Positions 54,256 through 63,028 of a stretch of 64,000 nt of DNA are shown here, one piece after another. Both the position numbers and the translations under genes were made by a program. Source of the DNA: Actinopolymorpha alba DSM 45243 (lineage in GTDB: Bacteria; Actinomycetota; Actinomycetes; Propionibacteriales; Actinopolymorphaceae); contig NZ_KB892720.1 of NCBI RefSeq assembly GCF_000373925.1, positions 113-64,112 on the forward strand, written 5' to 3'. The notes under the pieces are model-generated. The model searched no databases and had not been told where the DNA came from. It worked only from the letters and a program-made list of their open reading frames with translations. Positions within the stretch are counted from its first letter, which is position 1. Every line of letters begins with the position of its first letter.

Positions 54256-55329
54256 ATGGAGCGACTGCGGGCGGCGATCGTGGGGACCGGAGGGATCGCG
54301 GGTGCCCATGCGCGGGCTTTGCGCGCGTACCCCGATCAGGTCGACATCGTCGCGGCCACGGACGTGGACGCTGGCCGGCTGGAGAAGTTCTGCGGCGAGT
54401 GGTCGATCGATGGGCGATACGCCTCCCTTGCCGAGATGCTCGCCAGCGAACGCCTCGACCTCGTCCACCTGTGCACGCCGCCCGGTGTCCACGCCGCCGA
54501 CGCGATCAGCGTGCTCGAGGCCGGCGCGACCGTGGTGTGTGAGAAGCCGCCCTGCCTGTCGCTCGCGGAGTTCGACCGGATCGCCGAGGTGGAGCAGCGC
54601 AGCCCCGGGCATTTCGTCGGCATCTTCCAGCATCGTTTCGGTACGGCGGCCAAGGCCGCCAAGCAGATCGTCGACGAGCAACGCATGGGGCGCCCGATGG
54701 TCGCGGTGTGCCACACGTTGTGGTACCGCGACGACGCCTACTACGAAGTTGAATGGCGCGGCCGTTGGGACACCGAAGGCGGCGGACCGACCATGGGCCA
54801 CGGAATCCACCAGATCGACCTGCTGGGACACCTGCTCGGCGACTGGGAGGAGATCTCGGCACACGCGCCCCGGCTGGCCCGCGACGTCGAGACCGAGGAC
54901 ATCTCCGTTGCGTACATGACGTTCGCCAACGGCGCTGTCTCCACCATCGTCAACAGCGTCTTGTCACCGCGTCAGGAAAGCTATCTCCGCTTCGACTTCG
55001 CGCTCGGGACGCTCGAAGTCACCCATCTGTACGGCCACCGCCTCAATTCCTGGCGCTACACGCCGGCACCCGGAGCCGATGAGAAGCAGCCACCCTGGCC
55101 TCCGCAGGGCGCCGACGTACCAAGCTCGCACCAGGCCCAGCTCGGCGAGGTGCTTGCCAGCATCCGCGCGGGTGAGCGCCCCCCGACGACGGGAGCCGGC
55201 CTGCGCCGCACTTTGGAGATCGTGACCGGGATCTATGCTTCAGCATTCACCGGCCAACGGGTCCGGCGGGCCGATCTGACCGCTGCCAACGCCTTCTACC
55301 ATCACCTGAACGGCTCGGCCCCGGCCTGA
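54256..55329 (+). CDS. Gfo/Idh/MocA-family oxidoreductase
   Basis: 357 residues from the ATG at 54256 (TTGGAGGG upstream). The NAD-binding IVGTGGIAGAHARALR is followed by the EKPPCLSLAEFD motif, with the catalytic lysine, and the C-terminal substrate domain with MGHGIHQIDLLGHL. These enzymes oxidise or reduce sugars or inositols. It forms an operon with the DUF6807 gene, which starts 15 bases after its stop. The pair is common in actinobacteria and suggests an intracellular sugar route. Confidence 0.9.
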   Translation: MERLRAAIVGTGGIAGAHARALRAYPDQVDIVAATDVDAGRLEKFCGEWSIDGRYASLAEMLASERLDLVHLCTPPGVHAADAISVLEAGATVVCEKPPCLSLAEFDRIAEVEQRSPGHFVGIFQHRFGTAAKAAKQIVDEQRMGRPMVAVCHTLWYRDDAYYEVEWRGRWDTEGGGPTMGHGIHQIDLLGHLLGDWEEISAHAPRLARDVETEDISVAYMTFANGAVSTIVNSVLSPRQESYLRFDFALGTLEVTHLYGHRLNSWRYTPAPGADEKQPPWPPQGADVPSSHQAQLGEVLASIRAGERPPTTGAGLRRTLEIVTGIYASAFTGQRVRRADLTAANAFYHHLNGSAPA

Positions 55330-55344
55330 ATGGAGCGTCGACGC

Positions 55345-56238
55345 ATGACTTCCCTGAGCGTCACCGATGTCAACCGCGCCTTGGCAGTGATGGCGGACGA
55401 GCTGGAAATCTGCAGGTACGTCTACACCTCCGACGTGGCCCAGCTCGAGTCTCCCCGCCCGTACATCCATCCGGTACGCACCCTCGCCGGCGATCTCGTC
55501 TCGCTCTACCGTCCGCACGATCACGTGTGGCACAAGGGAATCTCGCTGGCGCTGCCGAACGTCGCCGAGGGGAACTTCTGGGGCGGGCCGACCTACGTCA
55601 GGGGCGAGGGTTACGTCCGGCTACCCAACAATGGTTCGCAGGTGCATGCTGGGTTCGACGTCGTTGATGTGGTGGATGGTGTCGCGCACATCGACGAGCG
55701 TCTGCGCTGGGTCACCCAGCAGGGCGAGAAGTGGCTGGACGAAATCCGGCGGATGCGGTTCCGGCTGCTGCCCGACAACGAGACCTGGGTGCTGTCGTTC
55801 GAGACCTCGCTCACCAATACGCGCGGGAGTGCCATCGGCTTCGGCAGCCCAACGACGGAAGGGCGACCGAACGCTGGATACGCCGGGCTCTTCTGGCGCG
55901 GTCCCCGGTCGTTCAACAACGGCACGATCCTCGCCTCCGAAGGACCCGGTGGGGCCGCGATGATGGGCGAACGCGCGTCCTGGCTGGCGTACGTCGGCAG
56001 GCATGACGAGATTGACGGCAGCTCGACGCTGATCTTCGTTGACGCTGACACGAACCCTCGCCATCCGACGAAGTGGTTCGTCCGCGACGATCCGTACGCC
56101 TGCGTGTGCCCGGCGCCGTTCTTCGACGAGGTTCTCGAGCTGGCTGACGGTGACACGCTGACGCTGCGGTACGACGTGGTGGTGGCCTCCGGCGCCTGGG
56201 ACGCCGAGCGCATCCGGGAGCTGGTCGTAACGCTCTGA
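55345..56238 (+). CDS. DUF6807 (PmoA-like) protein
   Basis: 297 residues from the ATG at 55345, favoured over 55330 because GGAG lies ten bases upstream. The family motifs are RPYIHPVRTLAGDLVSLYRP, HDHVWHKGIS and NVAEGNFWGGPTYV, then YAGLFWRGPRSF. The protein is called PmoA-like in databases but is not methane monooxygenase; it has a carbohydrate-binding beta-sandwich look. It follows a Gfo/Idh oxidoreductase, as usual for this family, so a role in sugar handling is inferred. Confidence 0.85.
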   Translation: MTSLSVTDVNRALAVMADELEICRYVYTSDVAQLESPRPYIHPVRTLAGDLVSLYRPHDHVWHKGISLALPNVAEGNFWGGPTYVRGEGYVRLPNNGSQVHAGFDVVDVVDGVAHIDERLRWVTQQGEKWLDEIRRMRFRLLPDNETWVLSFETSLTNTRGSAIGFGSPTTEGRPNAGYAGLFWRGPRSFNNGTILASEGPGGAAMMGERASWLAYVGRHDEIDGSSTLIFVDADTNPRHPTKWFVRDDPYACVCPAPFFDEVLELADGDTLTLRYDVVVASGAWDAERIRELVVTL

Positions 56239-56296
56239 CCCGGGCCGCCTGGTGTATCCGGACGGCGTGGTGTCTCGTCCGGGAGTACGGCGAACG

Positions 56297-56324
56297 ACGG
56301 TAGGGCGTGCACGCGCCCTACCGT
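56297..56324. terminator. Hairpin between convergent genes
   Basis: ACGGTAGGGCG at 56297-56307 pairs perfectly with CGCCCTACCGT at 56314-56324 around TGCACG. It lies between the stops at 56238 and 56370 and can serve both. Confidence 0.75.
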
Positions 56325-56369
56325 CGCGAGCGGAATGGCGTTGCCAGGCAGCCTGGCATCCCGCAGCCG

Positions 56370-57041
56370 TCAGGCCAGCACGCGTGCCAGCGCGAAGCCG
56401 TCGTACCCCTTGCTCCCCACCGTCTGGAGCGCGGTACCGCTCAACTTCGGGTGCGAGGCGATCAGTTCGAGTGCGGCCCGGGTGCCCTGCACGCTCGGGT
56501 CGCCGCTGCCCGCGTCGGCGACCGCGCCGCCACGGACGACGTTGTCGACGACGATCAGGCTGCCGGGCCGGGTGAGCTTGACGGCCCACTCGACGTAGTG
56601 CGAGTTGTTCACCTTGTCCGCGTCGACGAAGACGAAGTCGAACGGCTCGGGGTTCTCGTCGGCCAGCTTCGGCAGTGACTCCAGGGCAGGGCCCACCCGC
56701 ACCTCGGCGATCTTGTCGAGCCCGGCGCGGGCGAGGTTGCGGCGCGCGACCTCGGCGTGCGTGAGGTCGTACTCGAGGGTGATCAGCTGCCCGTCGACCG
56801 GTAGGGCGCGGCCCAACCAGATCGTGCTGTAGCCGCCGAGCGTGCCGATCTCCAGGATGCGGCGCGCACCCTGGATCTGGGCGAGGATCTGGAGCAGCTT
56901 GCCCTGATTGGGCGCGACGTTGATGGACGGCAGCCCGGCCGCTTCGCTTTCGCGTAGCGCGGCGGCCAACGTGTCGTCGTTAGGGGCGAGGAGGGTGGTG
57001 AAGTAGTCGTCGACGTCGTTCCAGAGCTGGGACTCGCTCAT
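56370..57041 (-). CDS. Class I SAM-dependent O-methyltransferase (caffeoyl-CoA type)
   Basis: 223 residues of the Methyltransf_3 family: the SAM site ILEIGTLGGYSTIWL, the DFVFVDADK metal-binding segment with YVEWAVKL following, and VVDNVVRGG. It should methylate a catechol-type hydroxyl, using a divalent metal. The ATG at 57041 follows GAAAGG. No partner is obvious nearby. Confidence 0.92.
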   Translation of the reverse strand: MSESQLWNDVDDYFTTLLAPNDDTLAAALRESEAAGLPSINVAPNQGKLLQILAQIQGARRILEIGTLGGYSTIWLGRALPVDGQLITLEYDLTHAEVARRNLARAGLDKIAEVRVGPALESLPKLADENPEPFDFVFVDADKVNNSHYVEWAVKLTRPGSLIVVDNVVRGGAVADAGSGDPSVQGTRAALELIASHPKLSGTALQTVGSKGYDGFALARVLA

Positions 57042-57167
57042 GCACCGCGCCTTTCGTATGCCTCGTTCATATGCGTAGGTAGATGCGCTAACCAGGTCTG
57101 CTGATGAATTTAGTCGCCGACGCCTCTCAGCGGGTTTCCGGGTTCGCGGATCACGTCAGCCACGCGG

Positions 57168-57794
57168 TCATCCTTCTGACGAAGGGGGTCCGCCAGGACG
57201 CTCGCTAGCCTCCCGGATCGCGCGCATGGCCCGCTCGAAGCGCCGGTCGGGGATCAGCCAGGCCAGGGCGACGACGACGTAGAACGCCATCGCGAGCGGC
57301 ACTGACAGCCAGGCCGAGGCGATCCCGAGCAGATAGCCCCCCGGCGAGAGTTTGCCCTTCCAGTCACCCCCGAGGGCTTGGCGGAGAACCGACGCCGCCC
57401 CCTCAGCGCGGATGATCGTCGTCTGGAGCAGGAACCAGGCGAGGCCCGCGGCCAACAGGTTCACGCCATACACGACGACGGGGGTGCGGGCGTAGCTCGT
57501 GTCGTCCATCCAAGCCGTCGTTAACGGGAAGAGTGAGAGCCAGAAGAGCAGGTGCAGGTTGGCCCAGAGCACTCCTCCGCTGACCTTCTCGACCAACTGG
57601 AACATGTGATGGTGGTTGTTCCAGTAGATGCCGATGTAGACGAAGCTGAGCAGGTAGGTCAGCAGTGCGGTGCCGGTGGTCTGGCGGAGGGCAGCCAAGT
57701 CCGCGTGCTCCGGCACCTTCAGCTCCAGCACCATGATCGTGATGATGATCGCCAGTACGCCGTCGCTGAAGGCTTCGAGTCGGCTCGTCGGCAT
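57168..57794 (-). CDS. TMEM175-family potassium channel protein
   Basis: 208 residues with six membrane helices. The signature RLEAFSDGVLAIIITI in the first helix, a conserved polar residue set (RxxxFSDG) and the NNHHHMF loop match bacterial TMEM175 (DUF1211). The eukaryotic form is a duplicated lysosomal K+ channel; the bacterial protein has a single six-helix repeat and should form tetramers. It is convergent with nothing and ends 127 bp from the O-methyltransferase. Confidence 0.9.
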   Translation of the reverse strand: MPTSRLEAFSDGVLAIIITIMVLELKVPEHADLAALRQTTGTALLTYLLSFVYIGIYWNNHHHMFQLVEKVSGGVLWANLHLLFWLSLFPLTTAWMDDTSYARTPVVVYGVNLLAAGLAWFLLQTTIIRAEGAASVLRQALGGDWKGKLSPGGYLLGIASAWLSVPLAMAFYVVVALAWLIPDRRFERAMRAIREASERPGGPPSSEG

Positions 57795-57980
57795 GGCAAC
57801 ATTCTGGCCGATTCGAGCTGATCACGATTCAGGCCCGCCGGTGGCGAAGTGGGCGCACGTAAACGCGGGCGCTCACCGGCTCTAGGCTTGACGGCACTCG
57901 AAGGGAGAGTGGGCAGAAGGGTGTCACCGGATCCGGATGAAGGAATCGATGCCGCTGGTTACATCACCACAGGCGTCGAC

Positions 57981-58766
57981 ATGACGAAGGTGAGCGTGCT
58001 CTACGAGCCTGTGCTGGCGGATGCTCGTGACACCATCAGCGCGACACTGGGATCCGAACTCCATGGCCTCTACCTGTACGGCAGCGTCGCCACCGGGCAG
58101 GCGACGGCGCCGACTTCTGACCTGGACCTGTCGGCCATTGTCACGACCGAACGCGCCCTCGATCAATGCCGACTCCTCGGCGAGGAGTTGTCAGCCCGTC
58201 ACCGGTCCACAGTCAGAGAAGTCGGCATCTCGGCCGGATTGCTGGAGACCCTTCTCGCCCCAAATGCCGAGGGAAGAGCGGAACGCTGCTTCCTCAAGCA
58301 CTACTGCATCAACGTCGCCGGCATTGACCTTCGGCCAGACCTGCCAAGGTTCCGTCCAGATACAACCATCGCGCGTGAGTTCATTGGCGATCTGCAGGGC
58401 AAGATCGCGCTGTTTGGCGACCGGCTTCGTGACGCCGAGTCCGCTGCGGACGTGAGCGCCGTCGCGCTTTTGGTGGGCCGTAGGCTTCTCATGGCAGCGG
58501 CCGTGCTGCATTCCGTCATCAACGGGACCTGGTCGACGGCCCGGATCGAAGGCGCGCGACTGCTCGACGAGCACCATCCCACCTATCGCCGTCACACGCA
58601 TCGGGCACTGGCCTGGCTCAACCTGTCGTCCCAGCCCATCGACGCCGGCCCGACCGTGCACCCGCCAGGTCGAGAGGAGGTCAAGGACGTTCTCGACGAC
58701 CTGGGCGGGCTGCTTCTGCGCGACGTACGACACCACCTTCCGCCTCGGGAGAGCCAGTTCTCCTGA
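57981..58766 (+). CDS. Nucleotidyltransferase-domain protein (aminoglycoside nucleotidyltransferase-like)
   Basis: 261 residues from the ATG at 57981; a GTG at 57921 or ATG at 57849 are alternatives. The polymerase-beta-type core is GLYLYGSVATGQ..SDLDLSAIV, with the GS and DxD residues that bind metal and NTP. A helical C-terminal domain (about 140-250) follows. It resembles AadA-like nucleotidyltransferases but the substrate pocket is not readable; resistance is not implied. It precedes the DinB-like gene by 44 bp. Confidence 0.78.
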   Translation: MTKVSVLYEPVLADARDTISATLGSELHGLYLYGSVATGQATAPTSDLDLSAIVTTERALDQCRLLGEELSARHRSTVREVGISAGLLETLLAPNAEGRAERCFLKHYCINVAGIDLRPDLPRFRPDTTIAREFIGDLQGKIALFGDRLRDAESAADVSAVALLVGRRLLMAAAVLHSVINGTWSTARIEGARLLDEHHPTYRRHTHRALAWLNLSSQPIDAGPTVHPPGREEVKDVLDDLGGLLLRDVRHHLPPRESQFS

Positions 58767-58810
58767 GCACCGATTGCGTTGATGACGAGGAGCCCGCGAC
58801 ACTTGCCGGC

Positions 58811-59428
58811 ATGACAGACTTCGCCACCGCGTTCGTCACCATCGACGACCCGTTCGCCGCGTTCGATCTGGCGGTGGAGGAGGTCGCCACGCTCTTCGCG
58901 GTTGCCGACTCCTCCGCCGCGACGAACCACACCGTGGTGCCGCTCGACGACTGGTCCTCTGAGCTACTGCGCCACCACGTTGTCAGCCTTCTCGAGGAGT
59001 ACGCCGCCGTCGCCGAGGGCAAGCCCGAACGCGGGCCGACTCCGCCGCAAGCTGACGGCCGCCCCATCGCTGAAGACCTACCGCATCGCGCCAGCGACTT
59101 CCTCGCGGCCGCAGCCCATGCACGACAGGCGCTCTGCCGCCCGGAGGTGCTCGCTGGCACCCGCGACACGCAGATCGGACCTCAGCCCGGCGCGGCCGTA
59201 CTCCAACACGTACTCAACGAGTTGATCTCCCACGCCTGGGATCTGGCGCGGTCCCTCGGCCGCAAGGTCACCTTGCCCGATGAACTCGTGGAGCAGTGCC
59301 AGGCCAGCTGGCGTGCGTTCTTCGACGCGTTCGGCCGGCCAAGCGTGAACTTCCAGCCCGAGCAACCAACGCCCGCCGATGCCAGCGCCGCCGACCGCCT
59401 CGCCGCCTATCTCGGCCGCCGCGTCTGA
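58811..59428 (+). CDS. DinB/mycothiol-type helical protein (TIGR03086-like)
   Basis: 205 residues of a four-helix bundle like those of the mycothiol-dependent maleylpyruvate isomerase N-terminal family. The key segment HVLNELISHAWDLARSLGR carries the histidine and aspartate that bind zinc in relatives. Such enzymes use mycothiol in actinobacteria, often for detoxification. The ATG at 58811 has only a weak ribosome site. It is probably co-transcribed with the nucleotidyltransferase upstream. Confidence 0.78.
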   Translation: MTDFATAFVTIDDPFAAFDLAVEEVATLFAVADSSAATNHTVVPLDDWSSELLRHHVVSLLEEYAAVAEGKPERGPTPPQADGRPIAEDLPHRASDFLAAAAHARQALCRPEVLAGTRDTQIGPQPGAAVLQHVLNELISHAWDLARSLGRKVTLPDELVEQCQASWRAFFDAFGRPSVNFQPEQPTPADASAADRLAAYLGRRV

Positions 59429-59455
59429 CTCGGGGCCGCCCGCACTCAGACCCCG

Positions 59456-60685
59456 TTAGAAGCACAGGGGCAACGGATCCAACGGACACCAGGTAGGGCT
59501 CGGCGAAGGGGTCGGGGCCGGCGTCGGTGTCGGCTTACGGGTAGGGGTTGGCGTCGGCGTAGGCACCCGAGTCGGTGTCGACGTCGCCGTTGGCCAGGGA
59601 GTCGGTGAGGGGTAGGGGCCGGGGCGGGCCGTACCCGTTGGGGACGGTACGGGAGCGTCCGTCGAGGTCGGACCCGGCGACGGGTTCGGCGCGTTGGTCG
59701 GTGCACCGGTGGGCGCGGGCGCCGGTGCACCGGTCGGCGACGGAGACGGTTCGCCGGTCGGCGACGGAGACGGTTCGCCCGTGGGGGATGGCCCCGGAGC
59801 GGGCGGAGAGGGAAGACCGTCCGGACCGCCCGGCGTCGACGTCACGTCCGCGCCGTTCTTGCGGTAGTACTCGATCCACGCCGAAACCGTCCGGACGTAC
59901 GTCGCTGAGTGGTTGTAGCTGAAGATCGCCTGGACAAGATGCGTCGGCTGGGAGAGGTCACGCTCACCCAGGCACAGGTACTTCGCGGTGGCCAGGGCCG
60001 CGTCGAAGACATTGTGTGGGTTGGCGATTCCGTCGTCGTTTCCGTCCGAGGCAAACCGTGCCCAGGAACTCGGAATGAACTGCATCGGTCCCACCGCGCG
60101 GTCCCACACGCTGTCCCCGTCGAGTCGGCCCCCGTCAGTGTCGGGAATCGCGGCGTAACGCGTCCCGTCGAGGACCGGCCCGAGAATTCTCCGGGTGGTG
60201 TCACCGCGTTCGGTCACCCGGCCACCGCCCGCGTGCCCCGACTCGACCTTTCCGATGCCGGCCAGCATGTCCCACGAAAGGCTGCAGCCCGCGTCCGCCT
60301 TCTTCATGCGGACGGCCGCGTCCTTGTACGCCTGGAAGACGACGCCCGGAATGGGCGGGCTCCCCTTGACAACCTGCCCAGCCGGGTCGGTGGAAACGCT
60401 TGTCTGCTTGGAGTCTGCCGCCTGCGGCGCCTGCGTGGGAGCGGCCGTCGGTAGCGGCGCGGTCTCGCCGGGCGAAGGGCCACCACTGAGCCGGGTCGTT
60501 CGCCAGTCGGGCACCGCGGACGCGTCCGGATCCCCACTCCGGCGGCCGTTGTCGGCCGACGTCGACAGGGTCTCCGACTCCGGTGCCGCTTCACCGAATT
60601 CCTGCTCGAGCACGATTGGAATCACTGACATCGCCAGCGCCACGGCGACCGCCAGACCGATTCGCTTCGGCGTCACCCACCCCAT
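59456..60685 (-). CDS. Secreted lytic transglycosylase with a Pro/Thr/Ser-rich tail
   Basis: 409 residues from the ATG at 60685, giving an N-terminal signal anchor (about 10-27). A low-complexity segment precedes the MltB-like catalytic domain: Glu148 in GIGKVESG is the catalytic acid, with VGPMQFIPSSWARF and YNHSATYVRTV. It cuts glycan strands in peptidoglycan to 1,6-anhydro ends. The last ~125 residues are a repetitive Pro/Thr/Ser tail (units of PSPTGEPS and then PTPT), probably a wall-spanning spacer. Long upstream frames have no signal and are rejected. It is divergent from the Ada-AlkA gene. Confidence 0.9.
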   Translation of the reverse strand: MGWVTPKRIGLAVAVALAMSVIPIVLEQEFGEAAPESETLSTSADNGRRSGDPDASAVPDWRTTRLSGGPSPGETAPLPTAAPTQAPQAADSKQTSVSTDPAGQVVKGSPPIPGVVFQAYKDAAVRMKKADAGCSLSWDMLAGIGKVESGHAGGGRVTERGDTTRRILGPVLDGTRYAAIPDTDGGRLDGDSVWDRAVGPMQFIPSSWARFASDGNDDGIANPHNVFDAALATAKYLCLGERDLSQPTHLVQAIFSYNHSATYVRTVSAWIEYYRKNGADVTSTPGGPDGLPSPPAPGPSPTGEPSPSPTGEPSPSPTGAPAPAPTGAPTNAPNPSPGPTSTDAPVPSPTGTARPGPYPSPTPWPTATSTPTRVPTPTPTPTRKPTPTPAPTPSPSPTWCPLDPLPLCF

Positions 60686-60954
60686 ACCTGACCACCCCTG
60701 TGTGTGAAAGCCGCTGCGGACATCGGAGCCGGCAGCGCTCGACGTATCAGGACACAAGCGGTACCGCTGCCACCGAACGTATGAAGACGGCGTTACTCGA
60801 CCATGACAATCGGGATGGCTGGCCGTAAAGGACGTTTCACACCCATCGCGGACTATCGTGAGGAATCTGCACAGGCCACCGCGGGCTTCCTGAGGAAATG
60901 GCGATGTCCGATTCCCGCTAGCACCAGGCCCCGTGGCGTGCGAGGCTCGAACCC

Positions 60955-62478
60955 GTGATGCCGTCCTTCGAACACTGTTACCGGGCCGTGGAGTCGCGAG
61001 ACCCGCGGTTCGATGGCTGGATCTACATCGGGGTGACCTCGACCGGGATCTACTGCCGGCCAAGCTGCCCCGCCGTGACACCCAAGCGCGAGAACTCGCG
61101 GTTCTTCCCGACCGCCGCGGCCGCGCAGGAGGTGGGTTTCCGTGCCTGCCGCCGCTGCCGGCCTGACGCCGTACCCGGCTCACCCGAGTGGGACATCCGT
61201 GCCGATGTGGCCGCCCGTGCGATGCGGCTGGTCGACGACGGTGTGGTCGAGCGCGAGGGCGTGACTGGCCTGGCCGCCCGGCTCGGCTACACCACCCGGC
61301 ACCTCAGCCGGCTCCTCGTCACCGAGCTCGGCGCCGGACCGCTCGCCCTCGCCCGCGCCCGCCGGGCCCACACGGCCCGACTCCTCCTGCAGACCACCGC
61401 GCTGCCGATCACGGACGTGGCGTTCGCGGCCGGTTTCAGGAGCGTACGCCAGTTCAACGACACGGTCCGGGCGGTCTTCGCGGCCACGCCGAGCGAGGTA
61501 CGCCAGGCGAGCCGGGAGCAGAAGCCGACCGACGGCGAGGTGGTCCTGCGGCTGCCGTACCGCCCGCCGTACGACGTCAAGGTGGTCTGGCGACACCTCA
61601 GCGAACGCGCGGTGCCCGGCCTGGAGGAGGTCGACGGTCAGACGTACCGGCGGGCCGTGCGACTCCACCACGCTCAGGCGGTGCTCGAACTCACGCCCGC
61701 AGACGGCTACGTCCGGTGCGCGCTCCGGCTCGGCGACCTGCGCGACCTGGGGCCCGCCGCCGCGCGGTGCCGCCGGCTGCTCCACCTCGACGCCGATCCG
61801 ATGGGCGTGAACGACGTCCTCGGCCGGGATCCGCTGATCGGGCCGCTGGTGCGCGCTCGACCCGGGCTCCGCGTACCCGGCAGCGTGGATCCGTTCGAGA
61901 CCGCGGTGCGCGCGGTGGTCGGTCAGCAGATCTCGGTCTCAGCGGCCCGCACCGTCGCCGGCCAGCTGGTCGCGACGTACGGCGATCCGCTGGCCCACCC
62001 GGCTGGCTCCCTCACCCGCACCTTCCCGTCACCGGAGGCGCTGGCCGGCGCCGGCACCCTCCCGATGCCGAAGGCACGCACCCGCACAGTCGTCGCGCTC
62101 GCCAACGCCGTCGCGGACGGGAAGGTGGACCTCACACCGGGCGCCGACTGGGACGAGGCCACCACGGCGCTCCTCGAGGTACCCGGCATCGGCCCGTGGA
62201 CCGCGTCGTACGTCGCGTTGCGCGGCCTCGGTGCGCCCGACGCCTTCCCCGGCACTGATCTCGGCATCCGCCGCGCGCTCGTCGACCTCGGGATCGACGA
62301 TCACGCCGACACGATCACGAAACTCGCCGACCGGTGGCGCCCGCTGCGAAGCTACGCGGCGCAGCACCTCTGGACCCACTTAGGCGAGCATTCTGGTGCG
62401 ACGGTCGCCGAACGCACCAGCCAGTCGTCCCCCACACGCCCGCGCGATCCTTCCAGCACGCAAGGACAAGCAGCATGA
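60955..62478 (+). CDS. Ada-AlkA fusion: methyl phosphotriester sensor/activator with 3-methyladenine glycosylase
   Basis: 507 residues. The N-terminal zinc domain has Cys34, Cys38, Cys65 and Cys68 in the pattern CRPSC..CRRC; Cys38 is the methyl acceptor. An AraC HTH (AARLGYTTRHLSRLL) follows, then an AlkA N-terminal domain and an HhH-GPD glycosylase (VPGIGPWTASYVALRG, with the catalytic Asp in GTD). It senses methylated DNA, activates transcription and excises alkylated bases. The stop overlaps ogt by four bases. The GTG at 60955 or ATG at 60958 are equal starts. Confidence 0.93.
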   Translation: MMPSFEHCYRAVESRDPRFDGWIYIGVTSTGIYCRPSCPAVTPKRENSRFFPTAAAAQEVGFRACRRCRPDAVPGSPEWDIRADVAARAMRLVDDGVVEREGVTGLAARLGYTTRHLSRLLVTELGAGPLALARARRAHTARLLLQTTALPITDVAFAAGFRSVRQFNDTVRAVFAATPSEVRQASREQKPTDGEVVLRLPYRPPYDVKVVWRHLSERAVPGLEEVDGQTYRRAVRLHHAQAVLELTPADGYVRCALRLGDLRDLGPAAARCRRLLHLDADPMGVNDVLGRDPLIGPLVRARPGLRVPGSVDPFETAVRAVVGQQISVSAARTVAGQLVATYGDPLAHPAGSLTRTFPSPEALAGAGTLPMPKARTRTVVALANAVADGKVDLTPGADWDEATTALLEVPGIGPWTASYVALRGLGAPDAFPGTDLGIRRALVDLGIDDHADTITKLADRWRPLRSYAAQHLWTHLGEHSGATVAERTSQSSPTRPRDPSSTQGQAA

Positions 62479-62978
62479 CAAGCACTCAACACACCTGCAC
62501 GATCGACTCGCCAGTCGGCCCCCTCGAACTCGTCGCTGTCGACGGTGCCCTGACCGAGATCCACTTCGCAGGTACGGCCCCCGCCACGCAAGGTGACCTT
62601 GACAGCGATCCGGTCCTTCGCGAAGCCGTTGACCAGTTGACCGCCTACTTCGGCGGCGTTCGCACGGAGTTCGACCTCCCGCTGGACGGACGGGGTTCGG
62701 AGTTTCAGAAGCGGGTGTGGCAGGCGTTGACCGAGGTGCCGTACGGCGAGACCTGGTCGTACGCCCAGCTGGCCCGGCACATCGGCTCGCCCACCGCGTC
62801 TCGGGCTGTCGGCGCCGCGAACGGCCAGAATCCGCTTCCGGTCGTGGTCCCCTGCCACCGCGTCGTGGGGACCAACGGCACGCTGGTGGGGTACGGCGGC
62901 GGGCTCGACCGCAAGCGCGTCCTGCTCGAACTCGAGGCGAAGGTCCGGCTCAACCGCGACTTCGGCGCGACCCTCTGA
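62475..62978 (+). CDS. ogt: Methylated-DNA-protein-cysteine methyltransferase
   Basis: 167 residues from the ATG at 62475 (ATGA overlap with the Ada-AlkA stop). The active-site PCHRV carries Cys127, preceded by GSPTASRAVGAANGQNP, the DNA-binding arginine-finger helix. It removes O6-methyl groups from guanine by moving them to Cys127 in a suicide reaction. The operon puts direct repair of O6-methylguanine and base excision of alkylpurines under one adaptive activator. Confidence 0.95.
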   Translation: MTSTQHTCTIDSPVGPLELVAVDGALTEIHFAGTAPATQGDLDSDPVLREAVDQLTAYFGGVRTEFDLPLDGRGSEFQKRVWQALTEVPYGETWSYAQLARHIGSPTASRAVGAANGQNPLPVVVPCHRVVGTNGTLVGYGGGLDRKRVLLELEAKVRLNRDFGATL

Positions 62979-63028
62979 CGCGCCGAAAACCCCCAACCTG
63001 ATCGCCTGCTGTGCCAGAGTGACTGTCC

